28,566 bases of DNA from Bacillota bacterium (lineage in GTDB: Bacteria; Bacillota; Clostridia; Oscillospirales; Acutalibacteraceae), in contig JAEZYP010000028.1 in NCBI GenBank assembly GCA_023418995.1, positions 1-28,566 on the forward strand, given 5' to 3'. How positions within the stretch are numbered: the stretch's first letter is position 1; each line of letters opens with the position of its first letter. The notes under the pieces are model-generated. The model was not told the DNA's origin. It worked only from the letters and a program-made list of their open reading frames with translations, and searched no databases. Both the position numbers and the translations under genes were made by a program. Positions 7,042 through 15,531 of the stretch are shown here, piece after piece.

Positions 7042-7900
7042 TTTTCCGACCTCCTTTTTGCAGCAGCGGCATCAGCTGCCTGAGCGCCTGCTCCAGCGTA
7101 AGCACGGTTGAAACCGGGTAGCCTCTGCTTTTCAGCTCCGCCATTACCTTGGTGATCTGCGGAACGCGCAGTCCGATTTTCTCCAGCTCATCGCCGTGGG
7201 AGAAAACCTCCTGCGTCGTATCAAACAGCACCGGTTTGCCGGAGTTCATAACCAGTACGCGGTCCGCTGTGCGCGCGATATCCTCCATGCTGTGAGAGAC
7301 AAGGATAACGGTGTTGTGCCGCACCTGATGATAATTGACAATCTGGCTTAGCAGGACGTCGCGGCCGCGCGGGTCAAGACCGGCAGTCGGCTCGTCCAGA
7401 ATCAGCACATCGGGGTCCATCGCAATTACGCCCGCGATCGCGGCGCGCCGTTTTTCCCCGCCCGAAAGCTCAAACGGGCTTTTTCCCAGCAGCTCCTCGC
7501 GCAAACCGACGAACTCCGCCGCTGCCCGCGCGCGCTTGAGAATCTCATCCTGATTCAACCCCATGTTGCCCGGACCGAATGCGATGTCCTTGAGCACGGT
7601 TTCCTCAAAAAGCTGATGCTCGGGATACTGAAACACCATGCCGACCCGGAACCGGACGTCTCGGATTTTTTTTGGTTCCGCCCAGATATCCTTTCCGTTC
7701 AGAAGAACGCTCCCGGAGGTAGGGCGCAAAAGACCGTTGAATTGCTGAATCAGGGTGGATTTCCCCGAACCGGTATGTCCGATCAGACCGATGAATTCGC
7801 CCTGCTCGATAGAAATATTCACATGATCCACGGCGGTTTTGCAGAACGGTGTCCCTTCTCCGTAGGTATAGGTCAAATCTTTCGTTTCAATAATAGGCAT
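7034..7900 (-). CDS. ecfA2: ECF transporter ATP-binding subunit EcfA2
   Basis: One of two ABC ATPases powering the ECF module. Visible motifs are Walker A GHTGSGKST, a Q-loop region VFQYPEHQLFEE (the YPEHQLF form is typical of EcfA), signature LSGGEKRR, Walker B VLILDEPTAGLDPRG and a switch His in LVSHSMED. The C-terminal ~60 residues are the EcfA extension that contacts EcfT. At 288 residues it is the usual size. GGAGAA precedes the ATG at 7900. It is assigned EcfA2 because it adjoins ecfT and follows the second ATPase gene. Confidence 0.94.
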   Translation of the reverse strand: MPIIETKDLTYTYGEGTPFCKTAVDHVNISIEQGEFIGLIGHTGSGKSTLIQQFNGLLRPTSGSVLLNGKDIWAEPKKIRDVRFRVGMVFQYPEHQLFEETVLKDIAFGPGNMGLNQDEILKRARAAAEFVGLREELLGKSPFELSGGEKRRAAIAGVIAMDPDVLILDEPTAGLDPRGRDVLLSQIVNYHQVRHNTVILVSHSMEDIARTADRVLVMNSGKPVLFDTTQEVFSHGDELEKIGLRVPQITKVMAELKSRGYPVSTVLTLEQALRQLMPLLQKGGRKNG

Positions 7901-8039
7901 GAGCTTCTCCTAAATCTTACAATATACAAATGAAAATAGTATTGAAATAAAATGAATAGTCTATTTCAGACCGGCGGTAAAATCGCGCATCCGCAAAATT
8001 TAGATGCTGTTTACCAGCTTGTCCGAATACAAAGACAGT

Positions 8040-8891
8040 CTATTCTGTTTTGTTTAAAAGCGGAATCAACGCGCTGACACACTCGTCGATATCGAGCGCA
8101 CAGTCCGGCAGGTCGAAGCCTCCCGCCTTCAGGCGGTAAATCAGCTCGGTTGCCTGCGGCACATCAAGCTTGTGCTGCTTGAGCAGCTCCACCTGTGAGA
8201 ATACCTCTTTCGGCGTACCCTCGGTTAGGATGCTGCCGCTGTCCATTACGATTACGCGGTCCGCCTGCACCGCCTCATCCATGTAGTGCGTGATGAGCAC
8301 GATGGTGATTCCCTTTTCGCGGTTCAGCCTATGAATCGTGGACATGACCTCGGAACGGCCACGCGGGTCAAGCATGGCGGTAGGCTCGTCCAGCACAATG
8401 CAGTCCGGCTGCATGGCGATGATTCCGGCGATTGCGATTCGCTGTTTCTGGCCGCCGGAAAGCTTATAGGGCGCGTGCAGGCGAAAATCGTACATCTCAA
8501 CCGCTTTCAGCGCTTCATCAACCCGCTCCCTTATCTCCGCGGGCGGCACGCCCAGATTCTCCGGACCGAACGCGACGTCTTCCTCCACGATACTGGCTAC
8601 AAGCTGGTTATCCGGGTTTTGCAGAACCAGACCGACACGCTGGCGTATTTCGTAGAGTACGCTTTCCTCCACTGTATCCATGCCGTCTACAAACACCTTG
8701 CCGCCGCTTGGCAGCAGCATGGCGTTAAACTGCTTTGCCATGGTGGATTTGCCGGAGCCGTTGTGCCCCAGCAGCGCGACGAATTCACCCTTGCTGATCT
8801 GGAGCGAAACGCCCTTCAGCACGTCGCGGTGCTCCCCGGCTTCCTGCTCATCGTAGGAAAATGTTACATTGTCCGCTTTTATAAAATTCAT
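8040..8891 (-). CDS. ecfA1: ECF transporter ATP-binding subunit EcfA1
   Basis: First ATPase of the ECF module. It carries Walker A GHNGSGKST, the Q-loop VLQNPDNQLVASIVEEDVAFGPEN characteristic of EcfA1, signature LSGGQKQR, Walker B CIVLDEPTAMLDPRGR and the His switch in LITHYMDE. It has 283 residues, as usual. It is the first gene of the ecfA1-ecfA2-ecfT-truA-DUF5711 operon. An AT-rich gap of 139 bases separates it from ecfA2, which is odd for a tightly coupled pair. A TATACA/TGTATA inverted repeat lies 64 bases upstream of its start. Confidence 0.94.
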   Translation of the reverse strand: MNFIKADNVTFSYDEQEAGEHRDVLKGVSLQISKGEFVALLGHNGSGKSTMAKQFNAMLLPSGGKVFVDGMDTVEESVLYEIRQRVGLVLQNPDNQLVASIVEEDVAFGPENLGVPPAEIRERVDEALKAVEMYDFRLHAPYKLSGGQKQRIAIAGIIAMQPDCIVLDEPTAMLDPRGRSEVMSTIHRLNREKGITIVLITHYMDEAVQADRVIVMDSGSILTEGTPKEVFSQVELLKQHKLDVPQATELIYRLKAGGFDLPDCALDIDECVSALIPLLNKTE

Positions 8892-8954
8892 TTTTAACCC
8901 GCCTATTGTTTTCTATCCCCATACAGTGCGGCTGACGCTGCGCTCTTTGGTGTC

Positions 8955-8968
8955 TATACAGGTGTATA
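8955..8968. promoter_or_regulatory. Inverted repeat TATACA-GG-TGTATA upstream of ecfA1
   Basis: A perfect 6+6 inverted repeat with a 2-base centre sits 64-77 bases before the ecfA1 start, where a promoter would be expected. The form resembles operators of dimeric regulators (GntR-like in style), but no regulator gene is nearby. No convincing -35/-10 pair with good spacing could be assigned around it. Confidence 0.4.
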
Positions 8969-9037
8969 TACCTTATCATAACGCAAATTCCCGATGAAAT
9001 TGTGAATGCATCATGAATCTCCGCCGATTTATCGGGG

Positions 9038-9898
9038 CTATTCCTCCCAAATCGCGGTACTGCCGCAGGGGAGAACCAAACCGCTCTGCGTAACCGGCAG
9101 CCCGATTTCGTCGGAAGAAATTTTGCCGCCGAACCTTTTCTGCATCAGCACGCCCAAAAGGTACTCCATGACCGCCGGAGAAAGCCCGGTGGTGTAGGAG
9201 TTGATCAGGAAAAACAGGGGCTTGTCCGATACGATGGGGAGGCACTGCTCCACCAAACCGTAAAGCTGCTCCTCCAGCTTCCAGACCTCTCCGTTCGGGC
9301 CGCGCCCGTAGGACGGAGGATCCATAATGATTCCGTCGTAGGTGTTTCCCCTGCGCTGCTCGCGCTGCACAAACTTGATGCAGTCATCCACAAGCCAGCG
9401 CACCGGGCTTGCCCCCAAACCGGACGCGGCGGCGTTCTCCTTTGCCCACGCGATCATCCCCTTGGACGCGTCCACGTGGCAGACCTGCGCGCCTGCTTTC
9501 AGGCAGGCCAGGGTTGCCGCGCCGGTGTAGCCAAACAGGTTGAGTACCTTGACCGGGCGGTTCGCCGCTTTGATTTTCTTCTCGTAAAAATCCCAGTTCA
9601 CGGCCTGCTCGGGGAAAATACCGGTATGCTTAAAGCCCATGGTTTTCAGCTGAAATGTAAGACCGCCGTACTGTATCTTCCACATGGGCGGCACCTTTTT
9701 CAGCTCCTGCCAGCAGCCGCCGCCCGTCTGGGAACGGTGGTACCGGGCGTGCGCCTTCTTCCACCAGGGGTTTTCTCTCGGCGTTTCCCAGATAATCTGG
9801 GGATCGGGGCGAATCAGGACGATGTCGCCCCAGCGCTCCAGCCGTTCTCCCTGTGAGGTATCAATTAATTCATAATCCTTCCAGCTTGCTGTTCTCAA
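9038..9898 (-). CDS. Class I SAM-dependent methyltransferase, RlmI/RlmK-like
   Basis: A Rossmann-fold methyltransferase of 286 residues. The region 78-118 has an RlmI-type small beta domain. SAM-binding motif I VLNLFGYTGAATLA lies at 118-131, and motif IV DPPSYGRG at 193-200. This is the DPPS/DPPSF form of the RlmI/RlmK 23S rRNA methyltransferase group, but the N-terminal PUA domain of E. coli RlmI is absent. Target base and RNA are unknown. It starts with TTG at 9898: AGAGGAG lies 8 bases upstream and no alternative ATG occurs before residue 72. It follows glmM by 60 bases, with a GC hairpin between them. Confidence 0.82.
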   Translation of the reverse strand: MRTASWKDYELIDTSQGERLERWGDIVLIRPDPQIIWETPRENPWWKKAHARYHRSQTGGGCWQELKKVPPMWKIQYGGLTFQLKTMGFKHTGIFPEQAVNWDFYEKKIKAANRPVKVLNLFGYTGAATLACLKAGAQVCHVDASKGMIAWAKENAAASGLGASPVRWLVDDCIKFVQREQRRGNTYDGIIMDPPSYGRGPNGEVWKLEEQLYGLVEQCLPIVSDKPLFFLINSYTTGLSPAVMEYLLGVLMQKRFGGKISSDEIGLPVTQSGLVLPCGSTAIWEE

Positions 9899-9932
9899 AT
9901 TCGTTCTCCTCTAAGGAATTTCTTTATCATTT

Positions 9933-9947
9933 GCGCGGAATCCGCGC
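9933..9947. repeat. Short GC hairpin between glmM and the methyltransferase gene
   Basis: GCGCGG and CCGCGC pair around a 3-base loop directly after the glmM stop. No T run follows on minus, so it is more likely a mRNA-stabilising or attenuating hairpin than a terminator. Confidence 0.4.
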
Positions 9948-9958
9948 GCTTCGGTTAA

Positions 9959-11308
9959 TTAAGACAACCGCTCCCGAACGGTATCGGCAACGGAATTCGC
10001 CAGCGCGTTGATGTATTCCGGGTCCTCTCCCTCAATCATCACACGCAGAAGCGGCTCCGTACCGGAGGGACGCACCACAATGCGGCCGTTGCCGCCGAGC
10101 TTCGCCTTTGCCTTTTCAATCGCTTCCTTTACGTCGGAATCAGTATAGAAGCGGAGCTTGCCCTCCGGGCTGACCACTACGTTGACCATAACCTGCGGAT
10201 AACGGGTCATCAGCGTAGCAAGGCTCGAAAGCTGCGCCTGACGGCGGTGCACCACGCAGAGCAGCTGTGCGGCGGTTAGCTGGCCGTCGCCGGTGGTGGC
10301 AAAGTCGTGAAAAATGATGTGTCCGCTCTGTTCGCCGCCGAAATTGTAGCCCTCCTGAAGCATTTCCTCCAGAACATAACGGTCGCCCACCTTTGTGGCA
10401 GCAAACCGGATTTCGTTATCGTCGCAGAAACGGTTGAAGCCCATATTGGTCATAATCGTACCGACGACCGCGCTTTTTGCAAGCTTGCCGCGGCTCTTCA
10501 AATCCGCCGCGCAAATTGCCATCAGGAAGTCACCGTCTACCAGCTGCCCCTTTTCATCCACAGCAAGGCAGCGATCCGCGTCGCCGTCGAACGCGATTCC
10601 CGCGTCAAGGTGATGTTCCTTCACATAAGACATTAGACTCTCCATATGGGTGGAGCCGCAATTATCATTTACGTTCACTCCGTTCGGGTTATCTGCCAGC
10701 ATAAAGCACTGAGCGCCAAGCTCGGTAAACAGCTTTTCTGCGGTGCGGCAGGCGGAGCCGTTGGCGCAGTCGATGGCAACCTTCATGCCGTCTAACGAAA
10801 ACGGGACGGTACTCTTGATATGGTCGATATAGTCGCGGGCGGTGTTCTGCGCGGACGACACACTTCCCACGTTGCCTGCAATCGGGCACTGGGGAATCTG
10901 CGCGCGGTCAAGAACAATTGCTTCAATCTGTTCCTCCAGCGCATCCGGAAGCTTGTAGCCGTCGCCGCTGAAAATTTTGATTCCGTTGAACTCACAGGGG
11001 TTGTGGCTTGCGGTCAGCATAATGCCCGCATCCGCCTTGTATTTTCCGACCAGAAAAGCGACCGCCGGGGTTGGAACGACGCCGAGCTGCACCACGTTTG
11101 CGCCGACCGAACAAAGACCGGCGGTTATCGCGCTTTCCAGCATATCGGAGGATGCACGCGTATCCTTTCCGATTAAAATCTTCGGGTGGCGGTGGTCACT
11201 GTCCGTTAAAACCATCGCGGCCGCGCGGCCGATGCTCATCGCCATTTCACAGGTCAGCTCCGTATTTGCTATCCCTCTTACTCCATCGGTTCCAAATAAT
11301 CTTCCCAT
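9959..11308 (-). CDS. glmM: Phosphoglucosamine mutase GlmM
   Basis: It interconverts glucosamine-6-phosphate and glucosamine-1-phosphate on the route to UDP-GlcNAc for peptidoglycan. The four phosphohexomutase motifs are visible: N-terminal GRLFGTDGVRG, phosphoserine loop TASHNP with the active Ser at about 101, the metal loop DGDADR, and the phosphate-binding loop RPSGTEP near the C terminus. I start at ATG 11308 (449 residues, the normal length); a longer in-frame extension to 11368 lacks homology. GGAG lies 11 bases upstream. The 163-base gap from ruvB holds a CAAACA/TGTTTG inverted repeat (11415-11433) but no certain promoter, so it may be cotranscribed with ruvCAB. Confidence 0.96.
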   Translation of the reverse strand: MGRLFGTDGVRGIANTELTCEMAMSIGRAAAMVLTDSDHRHPKILIGKDTRASSDMLESAITAGLCSVGANVVQLGVVPTPAVAFLVGKYKADAGIMLTASHNPCEFNGIKIFSGDGYKLPDALEEQIEAIVLDRAQIPQCPIAGNVGSVSSAQNTARDYIDHIKSTVPFSLDGMKVAIDCANGSACRTAEKLFTELGAQCFMLADNPNGVNVNDNCGSTHMESLMSYVKEHHLDAGIAFDGDADRCLAVDEKGQLVDGDFLMAICAADLKSRGKLAKSAVVGTIMTNMGFNRFCDDNEIRFAATKVGDRYVLEEMLQEGYNFGGEQSGHIIFHDFATTGDGQLTAAQLLCVVHRRQAQLSSLATLMTRYPQVMVNVVVSPEGKLRFYTDSDVKEAIEKAKAKLGGNGRIVVRPSGTEPLLRVMIEGEDPEYINALANSVADTVRERLS

Positions 11309-11471
11309 CGAAAGAAACACTCCAATTCTTTTAAAAAATTCTATGATCAGCTGTCGGTAATCGCGCAACTGAAAAATGCATTTTCTTCTTTTGTATTGTT
11401 AGCGCGACAATAAGCAAACATTTTTACTGTTTGTATTACAAATCAGCGTATCTACGTAAAGTAAAATCTTT

Positions 11472-12524
11472 TTAAAACAGCTTCTGCTGGCTGCCCTGCT
11501 CGCCGCCGGGGGGATTCAGCCCCAAGTGCAGATAAGCGGCATGCGTTGCGCAGCGCCCGCGCGGGGTGCGGCTCAAGAAACCGATCTGCATCAGGTACGG
11601 CTCGTAAACATCCTCAAGGGTAACGGCTTCCTCGCCAATTGCAGCCGCAAGCGTTTCCAGCCCGACCGGCCCGCCGCTGTAATAGCGGATGAGCGTAGAA
11701 AGCATCCTGCGGTCGTTCGCGTCCAGCCCGGTTTCGTCGATTTCCAGACGATCCAATCCAATTTTCGCGGACGAATACGTGATGACGCCGTCGCTGATTA
11801 CCTGCGCGAAATCGCGCACCCGCTTGAGCAGGCGGTTAGCGATACGCGGCGTTCCCCGAGAGCGCGAGGCAATTTCGAGAGCGCCGTCCGCTTCGATGGG
11901 GATATCAAGAATCTTCGCGCTTCGGGTGACGATCTGGCAAAGCTCCTGCGGCGAATACATCTCCAGCCGCAGCACGACGCCGAAACGGTCGCGCAGCGGC
12001 GCGCTGAGCTGACCGGCGCGCGTGGTGGCCCCCACAAGCGTGAATTTTGGCAGCGGCAGATGGTAGGAAGCCGCCATTTGCCCCTTTCCGGTAATGATAT
12101 CGAGCGCAAAGTCCTCCATCGCGGGGTAGAGAATTTCCTCCACACTGCGGGAAAGCCGGTGAACCTCATCGATGAAAAGTACGTCGCCGGGGTTCAGGTT
12201 GGTCAGCAGAGCCGCGAGATCACCCGGCTTTTCGATTGCCGGACCGGAGGTGATGCGGAGATTCACGTTCAGCTCGTTCGCGATGATTCCCGCAAGCGTG
12301 GTTTTGCCAAGTCCAGGAGGGCCGTAGAGCAGAACATGGTCGAGCGATTCCCTTCGCTGCCTTGCCGCCTCAATAAAAACGGAAAGATTCTCTTTTACCT
12401 TATCCTGCCCAATATATTCGCCCAGCGATCTTGGGCGGAGGGGGTTTTCTACTTCCGCGTCCTCCGGTACATACTCCGGAGCCACCATGCGGTTTTCAAA
12501 ATCATATTCATTTTCATAATCCAT
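11472..12524 (-). CDS. ruvB: Holliday junction branch migration ATPase RuvB
   Basis: The hexameric AAA+ motor that, with RuvA, drives branch migration of Holliday junctions. It shows Walker A GPPGLGKTTLA, Walker B LFIDEVHRLS, sensor 1 GATTRAG, and the arginine-rich RGTPRIANRLLKRVRD segment. A C-terminal winged-helix domain ends in the RTPRGR motif. I start at ATG 12524 (350 residues) because AGGTGA lies about 6 bases upstream; a TTG five codons earlier is less likely. It follows ruvA by 99 bases rather than the usual near-contact. Confidence 0.97.
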   Translation of the reverse strand: MDYENEYDFENRMVAPEYVPEDAEVENPLRPRSLGEYIGQDKVKENLSVFIEAARQRRESLDHVLLYGPPGLGKTTLAGIIANELNVNLRITSGPAIEKPGDLAALLTNLNPGDVLFIDEVHRLSRSVEEILYPAMEDFALDIITGKGQMAASYHLPLPKFTLVGATTRAGQLSAPLRDRFGVVLRLEMYSPQELCQIVTRSAKILDIPIEADGALEIASRSRGTPRIANRLLKRVRDFAQVISDGVITYSSAKIGLDRLEIDETGLDANDRRMLSTLIRYYSGGPVGLETLAAAIGEEAVTLEDVYEPYLMQIGFLSRTPRGRCATHAAYLHLGLNPPGGEQGSQQKLF

Positions 12525-12623
12525 TCTTTTCACCTGCAATTATCTTACCGCCGCGGCAGCGCGTTTTTTGTTGTATAGTCAGAAGCTTGAGCAGCTTCCC
12601 TGTATCTGCAAAATTATTTTTGG

Positions 12624-13226
12624 TTATTTCATCCCGCTTGCCATCGCCCTTAAGGAAAGGCGTATCAGCTCTTCTACCGCCAGGGCGCTGTCAAACCGGG
12701 CAACCACTGCCGCTGCGTCGGACGGAGAATAGCCCAGAACCGTTAGCGCGTTCACCGCCGCGCCCGCGTTGGAGGAAGCGGAAGCAATACCGGCGGGAAT
12801 AACGCCCTCCGAGCTTGTCTGCATTCCTTTTACCTTATCTTTCAGCTCAAGGGTAATGCGCTGTGCCAGCTTTGCGCCGACCCCGCTCGCGCGGGTAAGC
12901 GTTTTGCTGTCTCCGGTAGCGACCGCCATGGCCACCTGCTCCGGGGCAAGCTCCGAAAGGATGGCAAGACCAACCTTGGGACCGACACCGCTTACCGAGG
13001 TAAGCATTTTAAAGCAGTTCAGCTCGCTCACGGTGGCAAACCCGAACAGATCGAGCGCGTCCTCCCGCACGTTAAGGTGCGTATAGAGCAGGACTTCCTC
13101 GCCCTGCTTCGGCAGCGCGCGCTGCGTGCTAAGGGTGGTAAAGCATTTAAAGCCGACGCCGCCGCATTCTACCACCGCGATACCCGGCTCGGTATGGGTT
13201 AGGATTCCTTTCACACTGTAAAACAT
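12624..13226 (-). CDS. ruvA: Holliday junction DNA-binding protein RuvA
   Basis: The tetrameric junction-binding partner of RuvB. An N-terminal OB fold begins MFYSVKGILTHTEPG. Two helix-hairpin-helix motifs are visible, LTSVSGVGPKVGLAIL and LTRASGVGAKLAQRI. A C-terminal three-helix RuvB-binding domain (VNALTVLGYSPSDA) follows a flexible linker. I choose ATG 13226 (200 residues): AGGAG ends 6 bases before it, which suits it better than the in-frame TTG at 13232. It lies 14 bases after ruvC. Confidence 0.96.
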   Translation of the reverse strand: MFYSVKGILTHTEPGIAVVECGGVGFKCFTTLSTQRALPKQGEEVLLYTHLNVREDALDLFGFATVSELNCFKMLTSVSGVGPKVGLAILSELAPEQVAMAVATGDSKTLTRASGVGAKLAQRITLELKDKVKGMQTSSEGVIPAGIASASSNAGAAVNALTVLGYSPSDAAAVVARFDSALAVEELIRLSLRAMASGMK

Positions 13227-13240
13227 AGCCAACTCCTGAA

Positions 13241-13771
13241 TTAATTCCTGATTTTATTGGTCAAGGCCGCTCCGGGCTGAAGCAGGGAGCGCCGCAGAGC
13301 GGAACCTGCTGCGTGCCCGTGGCAGATTGCCATGGCGAGCGCGTCCGCGGCATCATCCGGCTTGGGTATTTCCTTTAAGCAAAGCAGCCTGCGCGTCATT
13401 TCCATCACCTGCGGCTTGTGCGCCTGACCGTAGCCGGTAACCGCCATTTTCACCTGCAGCGGCGTGTACTCATAAACCTGAATTTTTGCCTTCTGCGCAG
13501 CCAGCAGGATGACCCCTCTGGCTTCCGCGACTCCAATCGCCGTTTTCTGGTTATTCTGAAAAAAGAGCTTTTCAATCGAGACGGCGTCCGGCTTCCAATG
13601 CTCTATGACAGACGTGAGCGAATCATAGATAATCTCGAGACGGCGGTTGAAAGGCTCCTGCGCCCGGGTAACAACGGCACCGTGCTCCAGCGGCTGAAAA
13701 TGCCCGCGTTCCGCGCGGATTACGCCGTATCCGATAATGGCGTAACCGGGGTCTATTCCAAGTATAACCAT
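13241..13771 (-). CDS. ruvC: Holliday junction resolvase RuvC
   Basis: The dimeric endonuclease that cleaves Holliday junctions. The RNase-H-like fold begins MVILGIDPGYAIIGYG with catalytic Asp7. The second acidic residue is in SIEKLFF and the last pair in DDAADALAMA. The substrate loop KMAVTGYGQAHKPQV is intact. ATG 13771 gives 176 residues and has GGAGG 5 bases upstream; in-frame codons further upstream lack homology. It is the first gene of ruvC-ruvA-ruvB, behind the promoter at 13859-13887. I looked for a LexA-type box upstream and did not see one. Confidence 0.96.
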   Translation of the reverse strand: MVILGIDPGYAIIGYGVIRAERGHFQPLEHGAVVTRAQEPFNRRLEIIYDSLTSVIEHWKPDAVSIEKLFFQNNQKTAIGVAEARGVILLAAQKAKIQVYEYTPLQVKMAVTGYGQAHKPQVMEMTRRLLCLKEIPKPDDAADALAMAICHGHAAGSALRRSLLQPGAALTNKIRN

Positions 13772-13858
13772 TCGTTCCTCCGCTCCCGCTTTCCTTGATT
13801 CTTTCCGCTTTTCCACACGTCTGTCTCAAACAAGGTATACCGATCCATTATTCGTATT

Positions 13859-13887
13859 ATTATATCACAATCCAATTCAATAGGGAA
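13859..13887 (-). promoter_or_regulatory. Probable promoter of ruvCAB
   Basis: On minus, a perfect -10 TATAAT (13859-13864) with an extended TGA. The matching -35 at 17 bases is TTCCCT (13882-13887), which is poor, so recognition probably relies on the extended -10. Confidence 0.6.
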
Positions 13888-13932
13888 TACCAACGGCGGA
13901 CTTTCTGCCGCAGGCATGCGCCCCGTACAAAC

Positions 13933-13992
13933 AACGCCGAAATACGGAGAAATCCGCATTCCGGCGTTCAGCCTGCGTGTAAGCACGCAGGC
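13933..13992 (-). terminator. Tandem hairpins after the threonine/serine exporter pair
   Basis: Two hairpins follow the stop at 14004 on minus. The first is a perfect 9-bp stem GCCTGCGTG/CACGCAGGC (13971-13992). The second is a 16-bp stem with G-T wobbles (13933-13968), followed by GTTTG. Neither has a full T run, so termination strength is uncertain. Confidence 0.5.
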
Positions 13993-14003
13993 CGCAACAA
14001 CTC

Positions 14004-14450
14004 TTAAGCTTTATCTTCGGTAACGGTAATGATATGCCAGAGGCGCACGAAGGAGGAAATCAGCAGAATTCCCATTGCCAGCGCGCCGGCGATGCCGAGT
14101 GTGTGCAGACCGGTTTCGAGAAACATCTGAGTATTGCCAATGATGCAGTATTCCATTGTGTAGTAGATTCCACCGCCGGGCACCAGCGGAAGCAAAGCCA
14201 CAAGCAGGTAGCCGGTAACCGGCGCCTTGTGAAGCCTTGCCATAATTTCGGAATAAACGGAAATGGCTACGGTAGCGAGAAAAAATTGAAAAATATCGTT
14301 CTGTAAAAAGCCGAAGAGCAGGTATACCAGCCAGCCCAGCGCCCCGCCAAGGGAGGCGGACCACAGAATTTTACCGCGAAGATTGAATACGATGGAGAAC
14401 GCCATGCAGGCAGCAAACGCGTAAAAGCAGGGAAGCATATAGTTTGCCAT
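14004..14450 (-). CDS. Threonine/serine exporter, C-terminal half (ThrE_2 type)
   Basis: A small membrane protein of 148 residues with about four to five hydrophobic helices. The central LLPLVPGGGIYYTMEY motif is the hallmark of the ThrE_2/DUF3815 half. In Corynebacterium ThrE the two halves are one protein; here they are separate genes. It begins two bases after the partner gene ends, with GGGGGGTG upstream, so the pair is probably translated together and forms a single exporter. The amino-acid substrate is inferred from family only. Confidence 0.85.
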   Translation of the reverse strand: MANYMLPCFYAFAACMAFSIVFNLRGKILWSASLGGALGWLVYLLFGFLQNDIFQFFLATVAISVYSEIMARLHKAPVTGYLLVALLPLVPGGGIYYTMEYCIIGNTQMFLETGLHTLGIAGALAMGILLISSFVRLWHIITVTEDKA

Positions 14451-14452
14451 CG

Positions 14453-15214
14453 TTACACCCCCCAGATTGACCGCGTTACAGTCAATGCCAAGCCTGCGCC
14501 AATAGCAATGGCCGTGGCGACCAGCAGGCTTTCGGTCAGGCGGATCAGACCGGCGATCAGGTCGCCCGCAATTAAATCCCGCATAAAGCTGGTAATGGCG
14601 ATTCCGGGAACCAGGTTCATCAAAGCGCCGATGATAATCTTATCCGCGTTCAGCCCAGCGTAGAAATGAACGGAGGTAAGCGCGATAGCGGCGGCGGCGG
14701 CGCTCGCCAAAATATTGGTAAAAAACGAGTTGGCGCGGAACCGCTCCATCTGGTAGCTAACGCCCTTGACCGCCGCCCCGCAGAGGATGGCGCAAACCGC
14801 GTCGGGTAAATTACCGCCGTAAAACAGCGTAAAGAAAAACGCGACCAGAGAAAAGGCCACCACCTGCTCCGGCAGAGTATACGCCTTCCTTGCGTCAATT
14901 CCGTGCAATTCCTGACGGATTGTTTTAAAATCCGGCTTCTCCCGGCAGATCGTTCGGCTGAGGTTGTTCAGGCGTTCTACCTTTTCCAGATCAGTTTGGC
15001 GCGAATAGACCCGTTTAATCTTCGTCAGCGGCGTGCCCTGATCAGTGCTGACGGTTACATAGATGCAGGTGGGAATCGCGAAGATATCGCCGCAGGTCCC
15101 GTAAGCGCGGAAAATGCGCTGCATCGACTCCTCAACGCGGTAAATTTCCGCGCCGTTGGCGAGCAGCAGATAACCGACCTCGGTCGTGGTGTTGATCAAA
15201 TCCTCATAGTTCAT
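14453..15214 (-). CDS. Threonine/serine exporter, N-terminal half (ThrE/DUF1212 type)
   Basis: The larger half of a split ThrE-type exporter, 253 residues. Its N-terminal ~115 residues are soluble and carry the DUF1212 features GYLLLANGAEIYRVEESM and FAIPTCIYVTV. Five hydrophobic helices follow, including the conserved MNLVPGIAITSFMRDLIAGD loop. AAAGGA precedes the ATG at 15214. Together with the downstream gene it makes a complete exporter in the membrane. No amino-acid-responsive element is evident upstream. Confidence 0.87.
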   Translation of the reverse strand: MNYEDLINTTTEVGYLLLANGAEIYRVEESMQRIFRAYGTCGDIFAIPTCIYVTVSTDQGTPLTKIKRVYSRQTDLEKVERLNNLSRTICREKPDFKTIRQELHGIDARKAYTLPEQVVAFSLVAFFFTLFYGGNLPDAVCAILCGAAVKGVSYQMERFRANSFFTNILASAAAAAIALTSVHFYAGLNADKIIIGALMNLVPGIAITSFMRDLIAGDLIAGLIRLTESLLVATAIAIGAGLALTVTRSIWGV

Positions 15215-15531
15215 TCAAAGCATCCTTTTATCGGTACTATCCGGAAATCCGGAAAAAGCTTCCCTCTCGGTAAGTATATGTTCAGGCGCATTTTTTCATG
15301 GCTGCCAATAGCCCTTCCTTTACGCGGCAGCAGAAAAATACGAGATCAGCTTCTTCTATTATACTTCCCTGTGAATTGTATTTCAAAGGCTTCCAGAAAA
15401 AATAATCACCCGGTAAGAGGCTTATCGGGTGACCGCTATCTGTTTGCCAATCCTTTTTCGCCAGACCGTACAAGCATTCCCGCTGTTTCCTGTATTCGAA
15501 TAATTTTTCTCCGATACTTTGTGCACCCGGC
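15215..15531. other. Intergenic region without a supported gene
   Basis: This 317-base gap lies between the exporter pair and the small beta-rich protein gene. It holds a good minus-strand terminator at 15396-15432. Near 15240-15256 the sequence TCCGGA occurs twice, two bases apart. A stop-free minus frame runs from inside the neighbouring gene to 15282, but it crosses the terminator and has no start with a ribosome binding site, so I do not call it a gene. Confidence 0.5.
15396..15432 (-). terminator. Intrinsic terminator of the small beta-rich protein gene
   Basis: A 12-bp stem (one wobble) from TCACCCGATAAG and CTTACCGGGTGA with a 3-base loop is followed on minus by TTATTTTTT. It lies 100 bases after the stop at 15532. 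Confidence 0.85.

Noticed and set aside
8892..9037. Specific -35/-10 promoter for ecfA1
   Set aside because: TTGCGT, TATGAT and TATATA-like hexamers occur, but none has 16-18 base spacing to a partner.
13772..13900. LexA/SOS box before ruvC
   Set aside because: No GAAC-N4-GTTC-like site was found near the promoter, so SOS control is not supported.
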